This document shows positions 8,259-17,012 of a DNA stretch of 64,000 nt, piece after piece. A model generated the notes under the pieces. That model was not told where the DNA came from. It was given only the letters and a program-made list of their open reading frames with translations, and searched no databases. Source of the stretch: Floridanema aerugineum (lineage in GTDB: Bacteria; Cyanobacteriota; Cyanobacteriia; Cyanobacteriales; Aerosakkonemataceae); the NCBI RefSeq assembly GCF_041929345.1, contig NZ_JBHFNQ010000090.1:62001-126000 (forward strand), read 5' to 3'. The translations under genes and the position numbers were made by a program. Numbering within the stretch: position 1 is the first letter of the stretch; each line of letters starts with the position of its first letter.

Positions 8259-8606
8259 ATGTCAATCAAAATTAAACTAATGGCTGATTACGGATGTGAT
8301 CCGCTATGGTGGGAAGATGATGATAAGGTTGGTAACATTGATCCAACAATATTGAATCTGAGTCCAGACACTATTAAGCGTTTAGATAAATGGGTAGAAG
8401 AGTACGAGGCTTTTTTAAATTTGGATGAGCCAAATCACTCAGAAGTTTCTGTTATCTATAATGCTGAAGAAGCCTTTGAGCAAGAAGGAATTAATCTTTG
8501 GAAGCAGTTACGAAAAGAACTAGCTCCTAACTACGAAGTTCTTTACTTCAGCGAATCGCTACGCAAAATTGTTAGCAACCCTAACGAATTGGAAGCTGCT
8601 TTATGA
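8259..8606 (+). CDS. Probable immunity protein for the upstream nuclease
   Basis: A 115-residue acidic protein starting at ATG 8259 with GGAGG upstream. It begins MSIKIKLMADYGCDPLWW and contains NIDPTILNLSPDTIKRL and WVEEYEAFLNLDEPN, then AEEAFEQEGINLWKQL. I recognise this as a small cyanobacterial family that tends to sit beside toxin cassettes, without a domain name I can give. High acidity and position after a nuclease domain support an immunity role. Its last codons overlap the start of the following lipoprotein gene (ATGA, 8603-8606). Confidence 0.55.
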   Translation: MSIKIKLMADYGCDPLWWEDDDKVGNIDPTILNLSPDTIKRLDKWVEEYEAFLNLDEPNHSEVSVIYNAEEAFEQEGINLWKQLRKELAPNYEVLYFSESLRKIVSNPNELEAAL

Positions 8607-9178
8607 ATGGTACAAAAAAATATTTCAATTCCATCGGTCTTATAATTTTACTTCTTGTTCAATTTATTGCAGGTTGTGGAGAAAAATCACCGAATTTATC
8701 ATCTACATCTACACAAACGCCTGTTCCTACATCTACACAAACGCCTGTTCCTACTGTTCCACCTGTTACTAATGTTCAAACTCCTGTAGCGCAAGAAGAT
8801 GCCAATGATCCTAAAATTGTTCGGGAACGTTTTGAACAAAAGCTCAAAGAAGACATAGAGCGTATAAGTCCAAAACTCAAGGAGAAGAGAAGCAAAACTT
8901 ACTCAGACCAAACTTATGTATACACTGCTGAATATGCTGGAAAACAGTCATTCGATATCAAAAAGTCTGATTCAATTGTTTCGCCCTACATTGCAGTAGC
9001 TAGATATTACATTAACTGGTACGCTAATGGAAAGATTGTACCAGGTACGATGTATATACAGGCAAATTACGCTTATCAAGATGGGCAATGGGTGTTCAAA
9101 GATGCAATGCGGTTCTCTGAAGACAAAGCTAATACTGAACCAGAAATTATCGCGTGGGCTAACTCTTTGTTTCAGTAA
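8603..9178 (+). CDS. Predicted lipoprotein with TQTPVPTS repeat
   Basis: An exported lipoprotein: residues 10-24 are hydrophobic (GLIILLLVQFIAGC) and end in a lipobox-like FIAGC. A low-complexity linker follows, with two exact copies of a 24-base unit encoding STQTPVPT (about 8707-8754). The folded part from about residue 65 starts with a charged helix (VRERFEQKLKEDIERISPKL) and continues as a strand-rich domain ending FKDAMRFSED. No family was recognised. It overlaps the upstream gene by 4 bases, so it is likely translated together with it. Confidence 0.65.
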   Translation: MNGTKKYFNSIGLIILLLVQFIAGCGEKSPNLSSTSTQTPVPTSTQTPVPTVPPVTNVQTPVAQEDANDPKIVRERFEQKLKEDIERISPKLKEKRSKTYSDQTYVYTAEYAGKQSFDIKKSDSIVSPYIAVARYYINWYANGKIVPGTMYIQANYAYQDGQWVFKDAMRFSEDKANTEPEIIAWANSLFQ

Positions 9179-9285
9179 AATTTTACATAATAGATGAATT
9201 CTTTCTCTCAAGAGAGGAGAAACATAATATTCTCTCCTCAGTTTTCACGATTAATGGAAATAGACAAGCCACTGCTTCCTAGTTC

Positions 9286-10032
9286 TTAAGGAATTAAGAA
9301 AGTAGCAGCTTGACATAAATCATGGCCCACCTTGAGTAACTCATAAAATGTCAGAATAATTTTTTCCCCAGGTTTAACTAATAGAGGGTTAGTCGAGCTA
9401 TGAAAAATAGTGATTCCATTTCCTTGTAAGCCAAGAAAGTTTAAATCATCATCACGAACAACTCCCTTATTATGTTGAAATATATTCCTCACAGTAATAT
9501 GTTTGTTTATAGACTGTCCTAATTCGCCTGGGATTTTATGATCGAGGAGAGTTTCGATTTTTTTCACTTGTTCTTTAGCCTTTAAAAATCGAAATGATTC
9601 TACCGAACGCTCTTTAAGATTTGTAACCAAATTTTCTTTGGTATCAGTAAGAAATTTTAAATCAATCTCAATAGAAACCCTTTTATTATAATTTGATATA
9701 CCCGAAAAGTGATCATCTAATATCTTCTCAAATACTTGACTCAGAAATTCATACCACCTTTGAATTAACCTAGCATGAATCATTTCTTCTACTGCTCCTG
9801 GGTGAGCGCAATAAGTTCCCAAAATATCTCCATAAGACGTTTGATGTAAAACAGCTAGGTAAAAATCAGATTGGTTACAAGAAGGTATTATGTATTTAGA
9901 TCCAGAATCTAAGTTTTTTGAAATAATTTCTGCAATTTGAACCTGCCCCAAGGATAACATTGCACTTAGGCTATGCGCTAGTAATAAAGATTCTTCCAAA
10001 TCATTCTTAAACAAATTACGAATTTCCTGCAT
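9286..10032 (-). CDS. HEPN-like helical protein
   Basis: A 248-residue, mostly helical protein that I do not recognise as a named family. The region HITVRNIFQHNKGVVRDDDL near residue 180 contains R-N-I-F-Q-H, an R-x4-H motif in the setting (RN...HN.G.v.) typical of HEPN RNases and of abortive-infection HEPN proteins. The N-terminal half has repeated Leu-rich helices and an RLIQRWYEFLSQVFEKIL helix. It stands alone, with AT-rich flanks, between conflict-type genes. An RNase role is inferred from one motif and the context only. Confidence 0.5.
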   Translation of the reverse strand: MQEIRNLFKNDLEESLLLAHSLSAMLSLGQVQIAEIISKNLDSGSKYIIPSCNQSDFYLAVLHQTSYGDILGTYCAHPGAVEEMIHARLIQRWYEFLSQVFEKILDDHFSGISNYNKRVSIEIDLKFLTDTKENLVTNLKERSVESFRFLKAKEQVKKIETLLDHKIPGELGQSINKHITVRNIFQHNKGVVRDDDLNFLGLQGNGITIFHSSTNPLLVKPGEKIILTFYELLKVGHDLCQAATFLIP

Positions 10033-10179
10033 TATAATTACCCCTAATTTTTTGACAACAGCTAAACATAATTATACTCAAATTAAAATTGAGTGTGTGT
10101 CTTTTAGCTTCCAGAAAAATTGGTAACATAAAGGTAGATTAATTAGAGTAGGTTCGTCTATTATTAGAGGATTCTATTT

Positions 10180-10545
10180 ATGTCATCTCCAGCAATTACT
10201 AGCGTCATCGCTATGATGGAATCTTTACCGGAAACATTACAAGAACAAGTAGCCGAACATTTACGAGAATATATTGCTGATTTAGAAGATGAGAGGAAAT
10301 GGGATAAATCTTTTAAGAAAACACAACAGCAACTAATTAATGCGGCGCGACGTGCTAAACAAGAAATTGCCGAAAGAAAAGCAAAACCATTAGCAGAAGA
10401 AATACCCTTGCAACCAGAAGCGATCGCACTTCCCGAAAAAGACTGGGAAATTGTTACCTCAGCAATTGCAAATCCCCCAGAACTCAACCCTAGACTCAAA
10501 GCAGCTATCAAACATAACAAAGAAAAGGATCTTAGAAGAGTTTAG
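10180..10545 (+). CDS. Chimeric antitoxin-like protein
   Basis: The 121-residue protein seems to join two antitoxin pieces. Residues 1-70 (SVIAMMESLPETLQEQVAEH...) match small cyanobacterial antitoxins of about 75 residues. Residues 80-121 (IALPEKDWEIVTSAIANPP, ELNPRLKAAIKHNKEKDL) match the C-terminal toxin-binding tail of DUF1778/TacA antitoxins, which normally partner a GNAT acetyltransferase toxin. No acetyltransferase gene follows. A HIP1 octamer (GCGATCGC at 10419-10426) lies exactly at the junction. Function is uncertain; it may be a leftover fusion. Confidence 0.6.
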   Translation: MSSPAITSVIAMMESLPETLQEQVAEHLREYIADLEDERKWDKSFKKTQQQLINAARRAKQEIAERKAKPLAEEIPLQPEAIALPEKDWEIVTSAIANPPELNPRLKAAIKHNKEKDLRRV

Positions 10546-10592
10546 CTAAGAGAAGGGAAAAATGCGATCGCACATCCTTCCCCCAACTCCAA

Positions 10593-11426
10593 CTAACTCT
10601 CGTTACCGCACTTTAACTCCCGCGCAAACTTCCGCCGCGCTAATCGAATCGCTTCCTGATGACATTCTCCCAAATTTTCCAAATCCATTTCTACTACCCA
10701 CTTCTCACAGTAAGTGACAATTTTCAACCCAACTGCTTCGGGAATATAATTACGAGCGATCGTCTTTTTACCTGCTACCAACTTCCAGATTTCTTTCATT
10801 TCCGCAGCTTTCAGATTAAACAATCCCAGGTAGACAACATTTGTCCAATAACCCTGTTGATTAGGAGACTTTTCCTGAATATATTCCGCATAAGTTTTGC
10901 GGCGAGGTTTCCCCAACTCTCTCTCCTCTCGCCAACGCCGTAAACTAAGAGAATCATCATAAGAATAAACTCTTTTAATCGCAGTATAAGCTTGCGCGTA
11001 GAGTCCTTCTGCTGCAAACCAATTAAGAAAATCACCTAATTTTTCCAGAGTGTTTTTACTCGTGCGTCCGGGATGGACGAGCAGATCCACTGCTATCTGC
11101 GTCCAATCACTTGCTTCAATAACTTTGTAGAGGTTCCCATCTTCTCCGTCAGTTGTAACCACCCTGAAAGTCTTACCAGATGGTAGTTTTAGCCACTCTA
11201 CCCCCTCACTTGCAACCACCCATCGATTTGATAGCGTAGCGTGATTGATCCCCATATACCGTTCCATCATCCGAAAACCTAAACCGATGGTAGGTTGATT
11301 CTTCCCCAATCCATCGGGGTCAATGATAATGCTCTCAAAGTCCCGTCCTTTGTAGTTTAACCGAATAATTTGCCCAGCTTTTAAATTTGGTTTACCAGAG
11401 CCAGTTTTTGCTTTACAATTAGACAT
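10593..11426 (-). CDS. Conserved hypothetical protein
   Basis: A 277-residue protein I do not recognise. The N-terminal 50 residues look like a small strand-rich module (KAGQIIRLNYKGRDFESIII, DPDGLGKNQPTIGLGFRMM), followed by ERYMGINHATLSNRWV, which could be a helix-turn-helix. A second strand-rich segment reads LPSGKTFRVVTTDGEDG. The C-terminal half is helical and basic, with RRWREERELGKPRRKTYAEY and an ending ARRKFARELKCGN. The gene starts at ATG 11426, 15 bases after AAGGAC. DNA or RNA binding is plausible from the charge but not shown. Confidence 0.55.
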   Translation of the reverse strand: MSNCKAKTGSGKPNLKAGQIIRLNYKGRDFESIIIDPDGLGKNQPTIGLGFRMMERYMGINHATLSNRWVVASEGVEWLKLPSGKTFRVVTTDGEDGNLYKVIEASDWTQIAVDLLVHPGRTSKNTLEKLGDFLNWFAAEGLYAQAYTAIKRVYSYDDSLSLRRWREERELGKPRRKTYAEYIQEKSPNQQGYWTNVVYLGLFNLKAAEMKEIWKLVAGKKTIARNYIPEAVGLKIVTYCEKWVVEMDLENLGECHQEAIRLARRKFARELKCGNES

Positions 11427-11659
11427 GATGATCGTCCTTTAAGGATGATTTTTTAATATCTTAAGAAGCCATCAGCGGTTCGGAAAATTTGCGGATGGTT
11501 TCTTTATTTTTGAGCTATTTTACCTGATTAATTGCTGAGATGGAAGCGCAAATAGGGAAAGTAAACGATCGAATAGAAAAGCGCGATCGCACCCCCCACA
11601 AAAAACCCCTTACTACATCCGTGTTCATCTGCGTTCATCTGCGGTTAAATTTCAACTAT

Positions 11660-12271
11660 TCACTCCCCCACATCTTCTATTTCTTCCGCATCAAAATCAA
11701 CCTTCTCATAAATATCCTCCAAAGATACCTCCACCGCAAAAGAACTAAAAACTAACGCCAAATCTTCCTCATCATAAACACAATAAGACCACCGTTTATT
11801 TTCCTGTTTAGAAAACTGTTCAATAAACCTCTGATTTTGGTCAATCAAAATATACTCTTGAAAACTCGGAATTGTCTGATAAAACTGAAACTTCCCACCT
11901 CGATCGTAATCTTTAGTAGACTTAGATAACACCTCCACAATTACTTGAGGATTAGTAACAGTATCCTTTCGTTGCTCAAAATATTCTGGTTTTCCCGCAA
12001 TTACCGTCACATCTGGATAAGTGTAACTTCGTTTTTTCGGTATCCACAAACGCACATCACCCATAAAAACTCGATAATCTTTTCTTTTGAAAGCAATGCT
12101 TAAAGCAACACTTACATTAAGTGCAATTTGGTTATGATTCGTAGTTCCACCCGTCATCGGTACAATCTCCCCATCGTAATATTCACTTTTAGATTCCGCC
12201 GCTTCTTCCAATGCTAAATACTCCTCTGGGGAGTAGCAACGCTTTTCCATTGCTTCGATAATTCCCGTCAT
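11660..12271 (-). CDS. Uma2 family restriction-endonuclease-like protein
   Basis: One of three Uma2 (DUF820) proteins in the window. These have a PD-(D/E)XK nuclease fold, are hugely expanded in cyanobacteria, and have no settled role. Motifs are YSPEEYLALEEAAESKSEYYDG, then GDVRLWIPKKRSYTYPDVTV (the active-site PD), PQVIVEVLSKST (the ExL part) and KFQFYQTIPSFQEYILID. All catalytic positions seem present. An ATG at 12250 (MEKRCYSPEEY) is an alternative start. The extreme C-terminus is acidic. Confidence 0.9.
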   Translation of the reverse strand: MTGIIEAMEKRCYSPEEYLALEEAAESKSEYYDGEIVPMTGGTTNHNQIALNVSVALSIAFKRKDYRVFMGDVRLWIPKKRSYTYPDVTVIAGKPEYFEQRKDTVTNPQVIVEVLSKSTKDYDRGGKFQFYQTIPSFQEYILIDQNQRFIEQFSKQENKRWSYCVYDEEDLALVFSSFAVEVSLEDIYEKVDFDAEEIEDVGE

Positions 12272-12346
12272 TAGCTAATTCTCCTAATCTTAGTTTTTGC
12301 AAGTTACTGGGAGAAATGCCGATCGCACTTCCCCCAACTTTCCCAA

Positions 12347-13120
12347 TCAACCTTTTTTCTTCTCCTCAGAATCTTCTATCAACTCAGCTTTTATTTCAAT
12401 AATCTCTGGCGCTTCTGGTAAAGCAGGATTTTCTGATTTTTGTTGAGTTTCCGAAAGTTGTTCTTTTGCTCGATCGCCCAACTCTTTCGCCTTATCTTTT
12501 GCTTGTTCCGCAATACTCTGCGCCCCTTTTGTCAAAGAATCAAAATGGCGCTTTGTCTCCTCTAAATCTGTCTTTAACAACTCTTTAAACTGTCCTACTT
12601 TTTGATTCAAACCCTCAGAATAAAATTGCGGTTCTTGAAAAGTTGCTTCCTCCACAATTAACCGCTTACTACCAATACTCTGAATTTTAGAAATGGGTAA
12701 AATGTAAAGACCATTTAAAATTCCCTTCCACCCACTAGAAGTAAACAAATAATTAACGATCGCACCTGTTTCAGCAACAATTAAATAATCTACTAATTTA
12801 CCAACCTTACTACCAGTATCCGTCCATACTTCATGACCAATTAAAGAATATACTTCATCAGGTTTTTCTGGATTAGTAAACTCCTCACGGTTAATATTTA
12901 CCAAAATGCTATGTTCGCCAATTGATTCAATTTGTTGCCAAAGTACTCGTTGTTTACTGCTACCCAAAAAACCTGACTTACAAGTTAAACCTAATACTTG
13001 ATGAGTTTGCGTATTTAACCATAAATGGTCTACCCTTCCTAACTCTTCTGCGGTGTGGCGATCGAGCACTAACAGATTAATTAGTTGACTTTGCTTAATC
13101 ACTGATTCTTGTGTATCCAT
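12347..13120 (-). CDS. PRC-barrel domain protein with helical tail
   Basis: Two PRC-barrel-like modules are visible: residues 10-75 (LINLLVLDRHTAEELGRVDH, VLGLTCKSGFLGSSKQRVLW) and about 92-160 (YSLIGHEVWTDTGSKVGKLV, ILPISKIQSIGSKRLIVEE). The last 90 residues are charged helix with the LEA-like pattern SIAEQAKDKAKELGDRAKEQ, followed by an acidic end. PRC barrels occur in ribosome-maturation factor RimM and photosynthetic reaction-centre H subunits and usually mediate protein or RNA contacts. No membrane segment is present. Function is unknown, and stress-linked roles are only suggested by the tail. Confidence 0.8.
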   Translation of the reverse strand: MDTQESVIKQSQLINLLVLDRHTAEELGRVDHLWLNTQTHQVLGLTCKSGFLGSSKQRVLWQQIESIGEHSILVNINREEFTNPEKPDEVYSLIGHEVWTDTGSKVGKLVDYLIVAETGAIVNYLFTSSGWKGILNGLYILPISKIQSIGSKRLIVEEATFQEPQFYSEGLNQKVGQFKELLKTDLEETKRHFDSLTKGAQSIAEQAKDKAKELGDRAKEQLSETQQKSENPALPEAPEIIEIKAELIEDSEEKKKG

Positions 13121-13238
13121 AAATTACCTCCTAATTGCTTAAATAAGGTTGCTAGAAAATTTTAAGTAAAATATACTTAAATTTTACTCTATCTTGAATC
13201 AGATTCATTACCCTAGACTAGATTAACCTTAATTAACT

Positions 13239-14000
13239 ATGCCTATATTTAAGAAAAATTTTATGGTTAACTCACCAACCGAAAAGAAAAAAACTCGTCT
13301 CAAAAAACTTTTCTACTATTCTTTGTTTGGTAAAGTTTCCTTGATTACCTTATTAGCTATTGGTTATTTTACACCAGTAATTAACTGCAATAATACCCAA
13401 GAAAAATGTGATTATTCCGTTTGTGCGATCGACGATGGAATGCACATAAATATTGTCCTTCCCGTCAGCAATAACTTAGTTGATTGGCGGGAATTTCTTA
13501 ACATTTCTGCGATCGGGAAAGATGCTACAGATAATTACAAATATCTTACCTTTGGTTGGGGCGATCGAGATTTCTATATTCAAACTCCTACCCTGGCAGA
13601 ATTAAATCTCATTACTGCTGTCAAAGCACTATTTTTACCTACTCCTTCCACAATTCTTGTCCAAGGATTGTCTGAACTTCCCCAAAATCGAGAACTTAAA
13701 TGCGTAAAAGTTACTAAAACCGATTACTTAAAATTAACTCAATTTATCCAGAATACTTTTCAATTCAATTCACAGAATCAGCCAATTAGAATAGCCAATG
13801 GTCACTTATCTAGTAGTGGATTTTATGCAGCGAATGGGAGTTACTCAATACTGAGAACTTGTAATAATTGGGCAGCTGAAGCATTACAAAAAGCTGATGT
13901 AGATACACCTTTATGGGCGGGTCTTTCTTCAGCAGTGATGCTACATTTTGGCAGAAGTTGTGAATGCAGCATTAACGAGCGAAAATCAGTACTTCCTTAA
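13239..14000 (+). CDS. DUF2459 (TIGR02117) family membrane-anchored protein
   Basis: A 253-residue protein with one N-terminal transmembrane segment (about 31-48, SLITLLAIGYFTPVI) and a periplasmic domain. IDDGMHINIVLPVSNNLVDW, then LTFGWGDRDFYIQTPTLAEL and the later SILRTCNNWAAEALQKADVD are the hallmark segments of DUF2459, first noted near urease genes in other bacteria. The conserved His in DGMHI and Cys in RTCNNW suggest a papain-like hydrolase, but this is not established. ATG at 13239 or at 13263 could be the start. It converges with the FHA gene, whose stop is one base away. Confidence 0.8.
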   Translation: MPIFKKNFMVNSPTEKKKTRLKKLFYYSLFGKVSLITLLAIGYFTPVINCNNTQEKCDYSVCAIDDGMHINIVLPVSNNLVDWREFLNISAIGKDATDNYKYLTFGWGDRDFYIQTPTLAELNLITAVKALFLPTPSTILVQGLSELPQNRELKCVKVTKTDYLKLTQFIQNTFQFNSQNQPIRIANGHLSSSGFYAANGSYSILRTCNNWAAEALQKADVDTPLWAGLSSAVMLHFGRSCECSINERKSVLP

Positions 14001-14001
14001 A

Positions 14002-14409
14002 TCATTCGGGAGGAATAGTTAAGTAAGTCATTTTATCTCTTGATGGGTCTGAACTATTTCCAGACGATCTCTTAGACTCAGATTTTTTGTTAACTTTATC
14101 AGGATCTCCCACTTCTAATTGAATTTGAATTTTTGGCCCGGAATTTCCTAAACGGACAATCATGCCATCATTAACTTTTGTTTTTTTCACCGGGCGATCG
14201 TTCACATAAGTTCCATTGGAACCTAAACTAACAATTTCCCATTCCGAACCATTATGTACTAGCTCAATATGTTTCCGAGACACAACAGAGCTAAGAACCA
14301 CCACATCATTCTCTTTAGAACGACCAATCTTAATTACAGGTTCAGCGTCAAAAGTCCAACTTTGAACCGGGGTAGACTGGCTAGGATGTAACAGATTTAA
14401 AGTAATCAC
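14002..14409 (-). CDS. FHA domain protein, paralogue of 17009-17449
   Basis: A 135-residue protein that is mainly one forkhead-associated domain: IKIGRSKENDVVV, SRKHIELVHNGSEWEI and LGSNGTYVNDRPVKK carry the Gly-Arg, Ser-x-x-His and Asn residues that bind phosphothreonine. The tail is Ser/Lys-rich. Its start MITLNLLHPSQSTPVQSWTF is nearly the same as that of the second FHA gene (17009-17449), so the two are duplicates placed on either side of the four-CBS histidine kinase. It probably reads Ser/Thr kinase signals. It ends one base from the stop of the DUF2459 gene. Confidence 0.92.
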   Translation of the reverse strand: MITLNLLHPSQSTPVQSWTFDAEPVIKIGRSKENDVVVLSSVVSRKHIELVHNGSEWEIVSLGSNGTYVNDRPVKKTKVNDGMIVRLGNSGPKIQIQLEVGDPDKVNKKSESKRSSGNSSDPSRDKMTYLTIPPE

Positions 14410-14565
14410 AGCTATAAAATTGGGAACATATTTATGTGTATAATTGTTACGACATTGCGCCGCTTATGTCCAGCATATCAATTAAAGAATGGTTCGACAA
14501 TTCCCGCAATAGTATAGTTACCCAATTCCGATGTAACTAACTGTAAACCGAATACTTACAATTAT

Positions 14566-14597
14566 TTAACTCAAGTTGCTAGTTATAAGATTGAAGC
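14566..14597. repeat. Left copy of a 32-base inverted repeat around the kinase gene
   Basis: Starts TTAACTCAAGTTGCTAG and is matched at 31 of 32 positions, in reverse complement, by 16981-17012. The core CAAGTTGCTAGTTAT also forms the ends of short elements at 32221-32365, 50363-50503 and 52195-52332. Confidence 0.92.
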
Positions 14598-14677
14598 TTT
14601 TATAGATAGTGGGTAGTAAGAATCCCATTACCCACTACCTACTACCTATTACCAGTTACTCTCCGATCACGTTCGCT

Positions 14678-14788
14678 AGTAATATCATGTCCGGTCGCTC
14701 GGTCATAATATCTTTTTTCCAACACCTTGTAGAGACGTTATATATAACGTCTCTACATTATCGATAATCGACCGGACATGATATTACT
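14678..14788. repeat. Nested hairpin element with 20-base perfect ends
   Basis: The outer arms (14678-14697 and 14769-14788) are perfect reverse complements beginning AGTAATATCATGTCCGG. Inside lies a separate 30-base palindrome (14729-14758, arms TGTAGAGACGTTATA) that also occurs on its own at 45381-45410. This is an element inside an element, MITE-like, non-coding, and carries no transposase. Confidence 0.88.
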
Positions 14789-14800
14789 ACCAACTTTAAG

Positions 14801-16912
14801 TTATTTATTTTGCCTAATAGGAATTTCAATCACCATTTCTGTACCCTGTCCTAGCGCGGAAATACACTTTAATTGACCACCGTGTTTTTCCACGACAATC
14901 TGATAACTAATTGATAATCCTAACCCAGTTCCTTGACCTACTGGTTTAGTGGTAAAAAAAGGATCGAAGAGTTTACGTATAACATCCTCAGACATACCGG
15001 GGCCATTATCAAGAATCCGAATTGCCAACCAAGGAAACTTACCAATAGAAAGAGAAGAATTTTGTCGAGATTGATTAGCGATCGCATTCTCCCCCAGACC
15101 CTCAAGCAACTCCGTGCGAATGCGAATACAAGGCGCAGGACACCGACCAGTATCGCATCTTTCCAAAGCATCGATCGCATTATTAAGCACATTCATAAAC
15201 ACCTGATTTAGCTGTCCAGGATAACACTCTACCAGAGGTAAATCCCCATACTCCTTAATCACCAAAATCCCTGGATATTCTGGAGTTCCCTTCAACCGAT
15301 TTTGCAGAAGAGATAAAGTACTATCAATTCCCTCATGCAAATCCACAGGTTTCATTTCCGCTTGATCCAACAGAGCGAAATTCCGCAAAGACAAAACAAT
15401 CTGGCGAATTCTTTCCGCCCCAATTTGCATCGAACTAAGTAACTTTAGCAAATCTTCCAACACAAAATTCAAATCAATTTCCTCAGCCCGAACTTGAAGT
15501 TCTGGCACTGGAAGCGGATAATACTTTTGATAAAGTTGCACCACATCTAATAAATCTCGCGCATACTGACTAGCGTAGGGCAAATTACAATGAATAAAAC
15601 TAACCGGATTATTAATTTCGTGAGCAATTCCCCCCACTAACTGACCCAAACTAGACATTTTTTCCGCTTGAATTAGGGAAGCTTGAGTCGATCGCAACTG
15701 ATGTAAAGTAGCTTCTAACTGAGCCGCTTGTTCTTGTAATTCTACCTCTCGGCGACGCAAAGCTTCTTCCACCTTTTGTCGTTTAGCAATATCTTGTTTG
15801 AGCAACTCATTAGCCGCTTTTAACTCAGCAGTTCGTTCCTCAACCTGCCTTTTCAAATCATCATGAGCCTTTTGCAATTCTACTTCCGCTAACGCCCTGG
15901 AAAAAATTTCCCTCTGCAATCTTTGATTAGCTTCTCTTAATTCCGTCGTCCGTTCGTCCACCGCTCGCTGTAAATCTTCAATCACCCCATACATTTCCGT
16001 AGCGCCGAGAACTTTCAACAAGCTAGTTTGGGAAACAATACCCAACAACTCCCCCTGCTCACCTGTGACTACCAAACGCCGGACATGACTCTGCTGCATC
16101 TGTTGATGAGCAATCCATAATGAATCGGAAGGATTTAAACAAAACAGTGGCGAACTCATCACCTCATGGGCTTGCATTTGGGATAAATTCAGTTCTAGCG
16201 CCTGAAACTGCACAATATCCCCTTCAGTGACAATTCCCATAGGTACGATGTAATTTCGTAATGGATTACCAATCTCTAAAGTTTTGTTCTCTTCCATCCG
16301 GGTAATTACCACACAACTTACCTTGTACTCTGCCATCAACTGCGCTAAATGCAAAACCGATGTAGTCATGGGTGCGCGAATCACCTGAGTGTTCATCACA
16401 TCCCCCACAGACCACAACCGCGTCAACAAATTAGCTGGTTGCATGGAGGCGCGAATACTCTTAGGTGTCAGCAGTCCCATCAATTCACCTTGGGAGTTTA
16501 AAACAGGTAAGTGGCGAATCCGATGTTGACGAAAAACTGACAAAGCGGTAAAAATATCTTGAGAATCTGATTCGATCAGCTTAATTACCGGACTGGACAT
16601 CACCTCAGCGACTTTCACCCCTTGGAAGTTCATGCCGATCGCCGTTAGCCGCACAATATCCCTTTGGGTGAATATCCCGACTAACTCAGAGTCTTTCATC
16701 ACCAAAGCACAACTAGCTCTTTTGAAAGCCTGTGGAGAACTCACATCTGTTTCTTTTGATCGTGACCCAGTATCTACTGGACAACTACTTCGCATCTGGG
16801 CCATCAGGTGCAGTACATCAATCACAGGAGTATCCAGAGTGACTGTCACGGTATGAGAGTCAATGGCACTTTTTAGAGACAGGGAGTAAGGCGCTGCGCC
16901 GTTCAGCTGCAT
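14801..16912 (-). CDS. Sensor histidine kinase with four CBS domains
   Basis: A 703-residue soluble kinase. Residues 1-300 hold two CBS pairs, recognisable by the repeated pattern VAEVMSSPVIKL, VGDVMNTQVIRAP and AHEVMSSPLFCLNP; CBS pairs usually bind adenosine nucleotides. A long coiled coil follows (about 305-415). The HisKA domain has SLGQLVGGIAHEINNPVSFI with the phosphoacceptor His. The HATPase domain has NNAIDALE (N box), ILDNGPGMSED (G1) and GTGLGLSISYQIV (G2). No receiver domain or regulator gene is adjacent. The gene lies inside a pair of 32-base inverted repeats and between two duplicate FHA genes, which suggests rearrangement. It probably links energy status to transcription. Confidence 0.93.
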   Translation of the reverse strand: MQLNGAAPYSLSLKSAIDSHTVTVTLDTPVIDVLHLMAQMRSSCPVDTGSRSKETDVSSPQAFKRASCALVMKDSELVGIFTQRDIVRLTAIGMNFQGVKVAEVMSSPVIKLIESDSQDIFTALSVFRQHRIRHLPVLNSQGELMGLLTPKSIRASMQPANLLTRLWSVGDVMNTQVIRAPMTTSVLHLAQLMAEYKVSCVVITRMEENKTLEIGNPLRNYIVPMGIVTEGDIVQFQALELNLSQMQAHEVMSSPLFCLNPSDSLWIAHQQMQQSHVRRLVVTGEQGELLGIVSQTSLLKVLGATEMYGVIEDLQRAVDERTTELREANQRLQREIFSRALAEVELQKAHDDLKRQVEERTAELKAANELLKQDIAKRQKVEEALRRREVELQEQAAQLEATLHQLRSTQASLIQAEKMSSLGQLVGGIAHEINNPVSFIHCNLPYASQYARDLLDVVQLYQKYYPLPVPELQVRAEEIDLNFVLEDLLKLLSSMQIGAERIRQIVLSLRNFALLDQAEMKPVDLHEGIDSTLSLLQNRLKGTPEYPGILVIKEYGDLPLVECYPGQLNQVFMNVLNNAIDALERCDTGRCPAPCIRIRTELLEGLGENAIANQSRQNSSLSIGKFPWLAIRILDNGPGMSEDVIRKLFDPFFTTKPVGQGTGLGLSISYQIVVEKHGGQLKCISALGQGTEMVIEIPIRQNK

Positions 16913-16980
16913 GGAGATAAAAATGATGTGATGATTACCACATCACCACATTAAATCAGCTTATTACATTTTGCATACCA

Positions 16981-17012
16981 GCCTCAATCTTATAACTAGC
17001 AACTTGAGTTAA
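16981..17012. repeat. Right copy of the 32-base inverted repeat
   Basis: Reverse complement of 14566-14597 with one mismatch. Its outer four bases include the TAA stop codon of the adjacent leftward FHA gene (17009-17011), so the repeat reaches into the gene's end. Confidence 0.92.

Larger units (their letters stand above)
14410..14800. other. Gap between FHA and kinase genes, filled with repeats
   Basis: This 391-base gap holds the left copy of the 32-base inverted repeat (14566-14597), a smaller hairpin around 14608-14640 (AGTGGGTA...TACCCACT) with repeated CTACCTA units, and the nested hairpin element 14678-14788. No coding sequence is visible. Confidence 0.7.
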
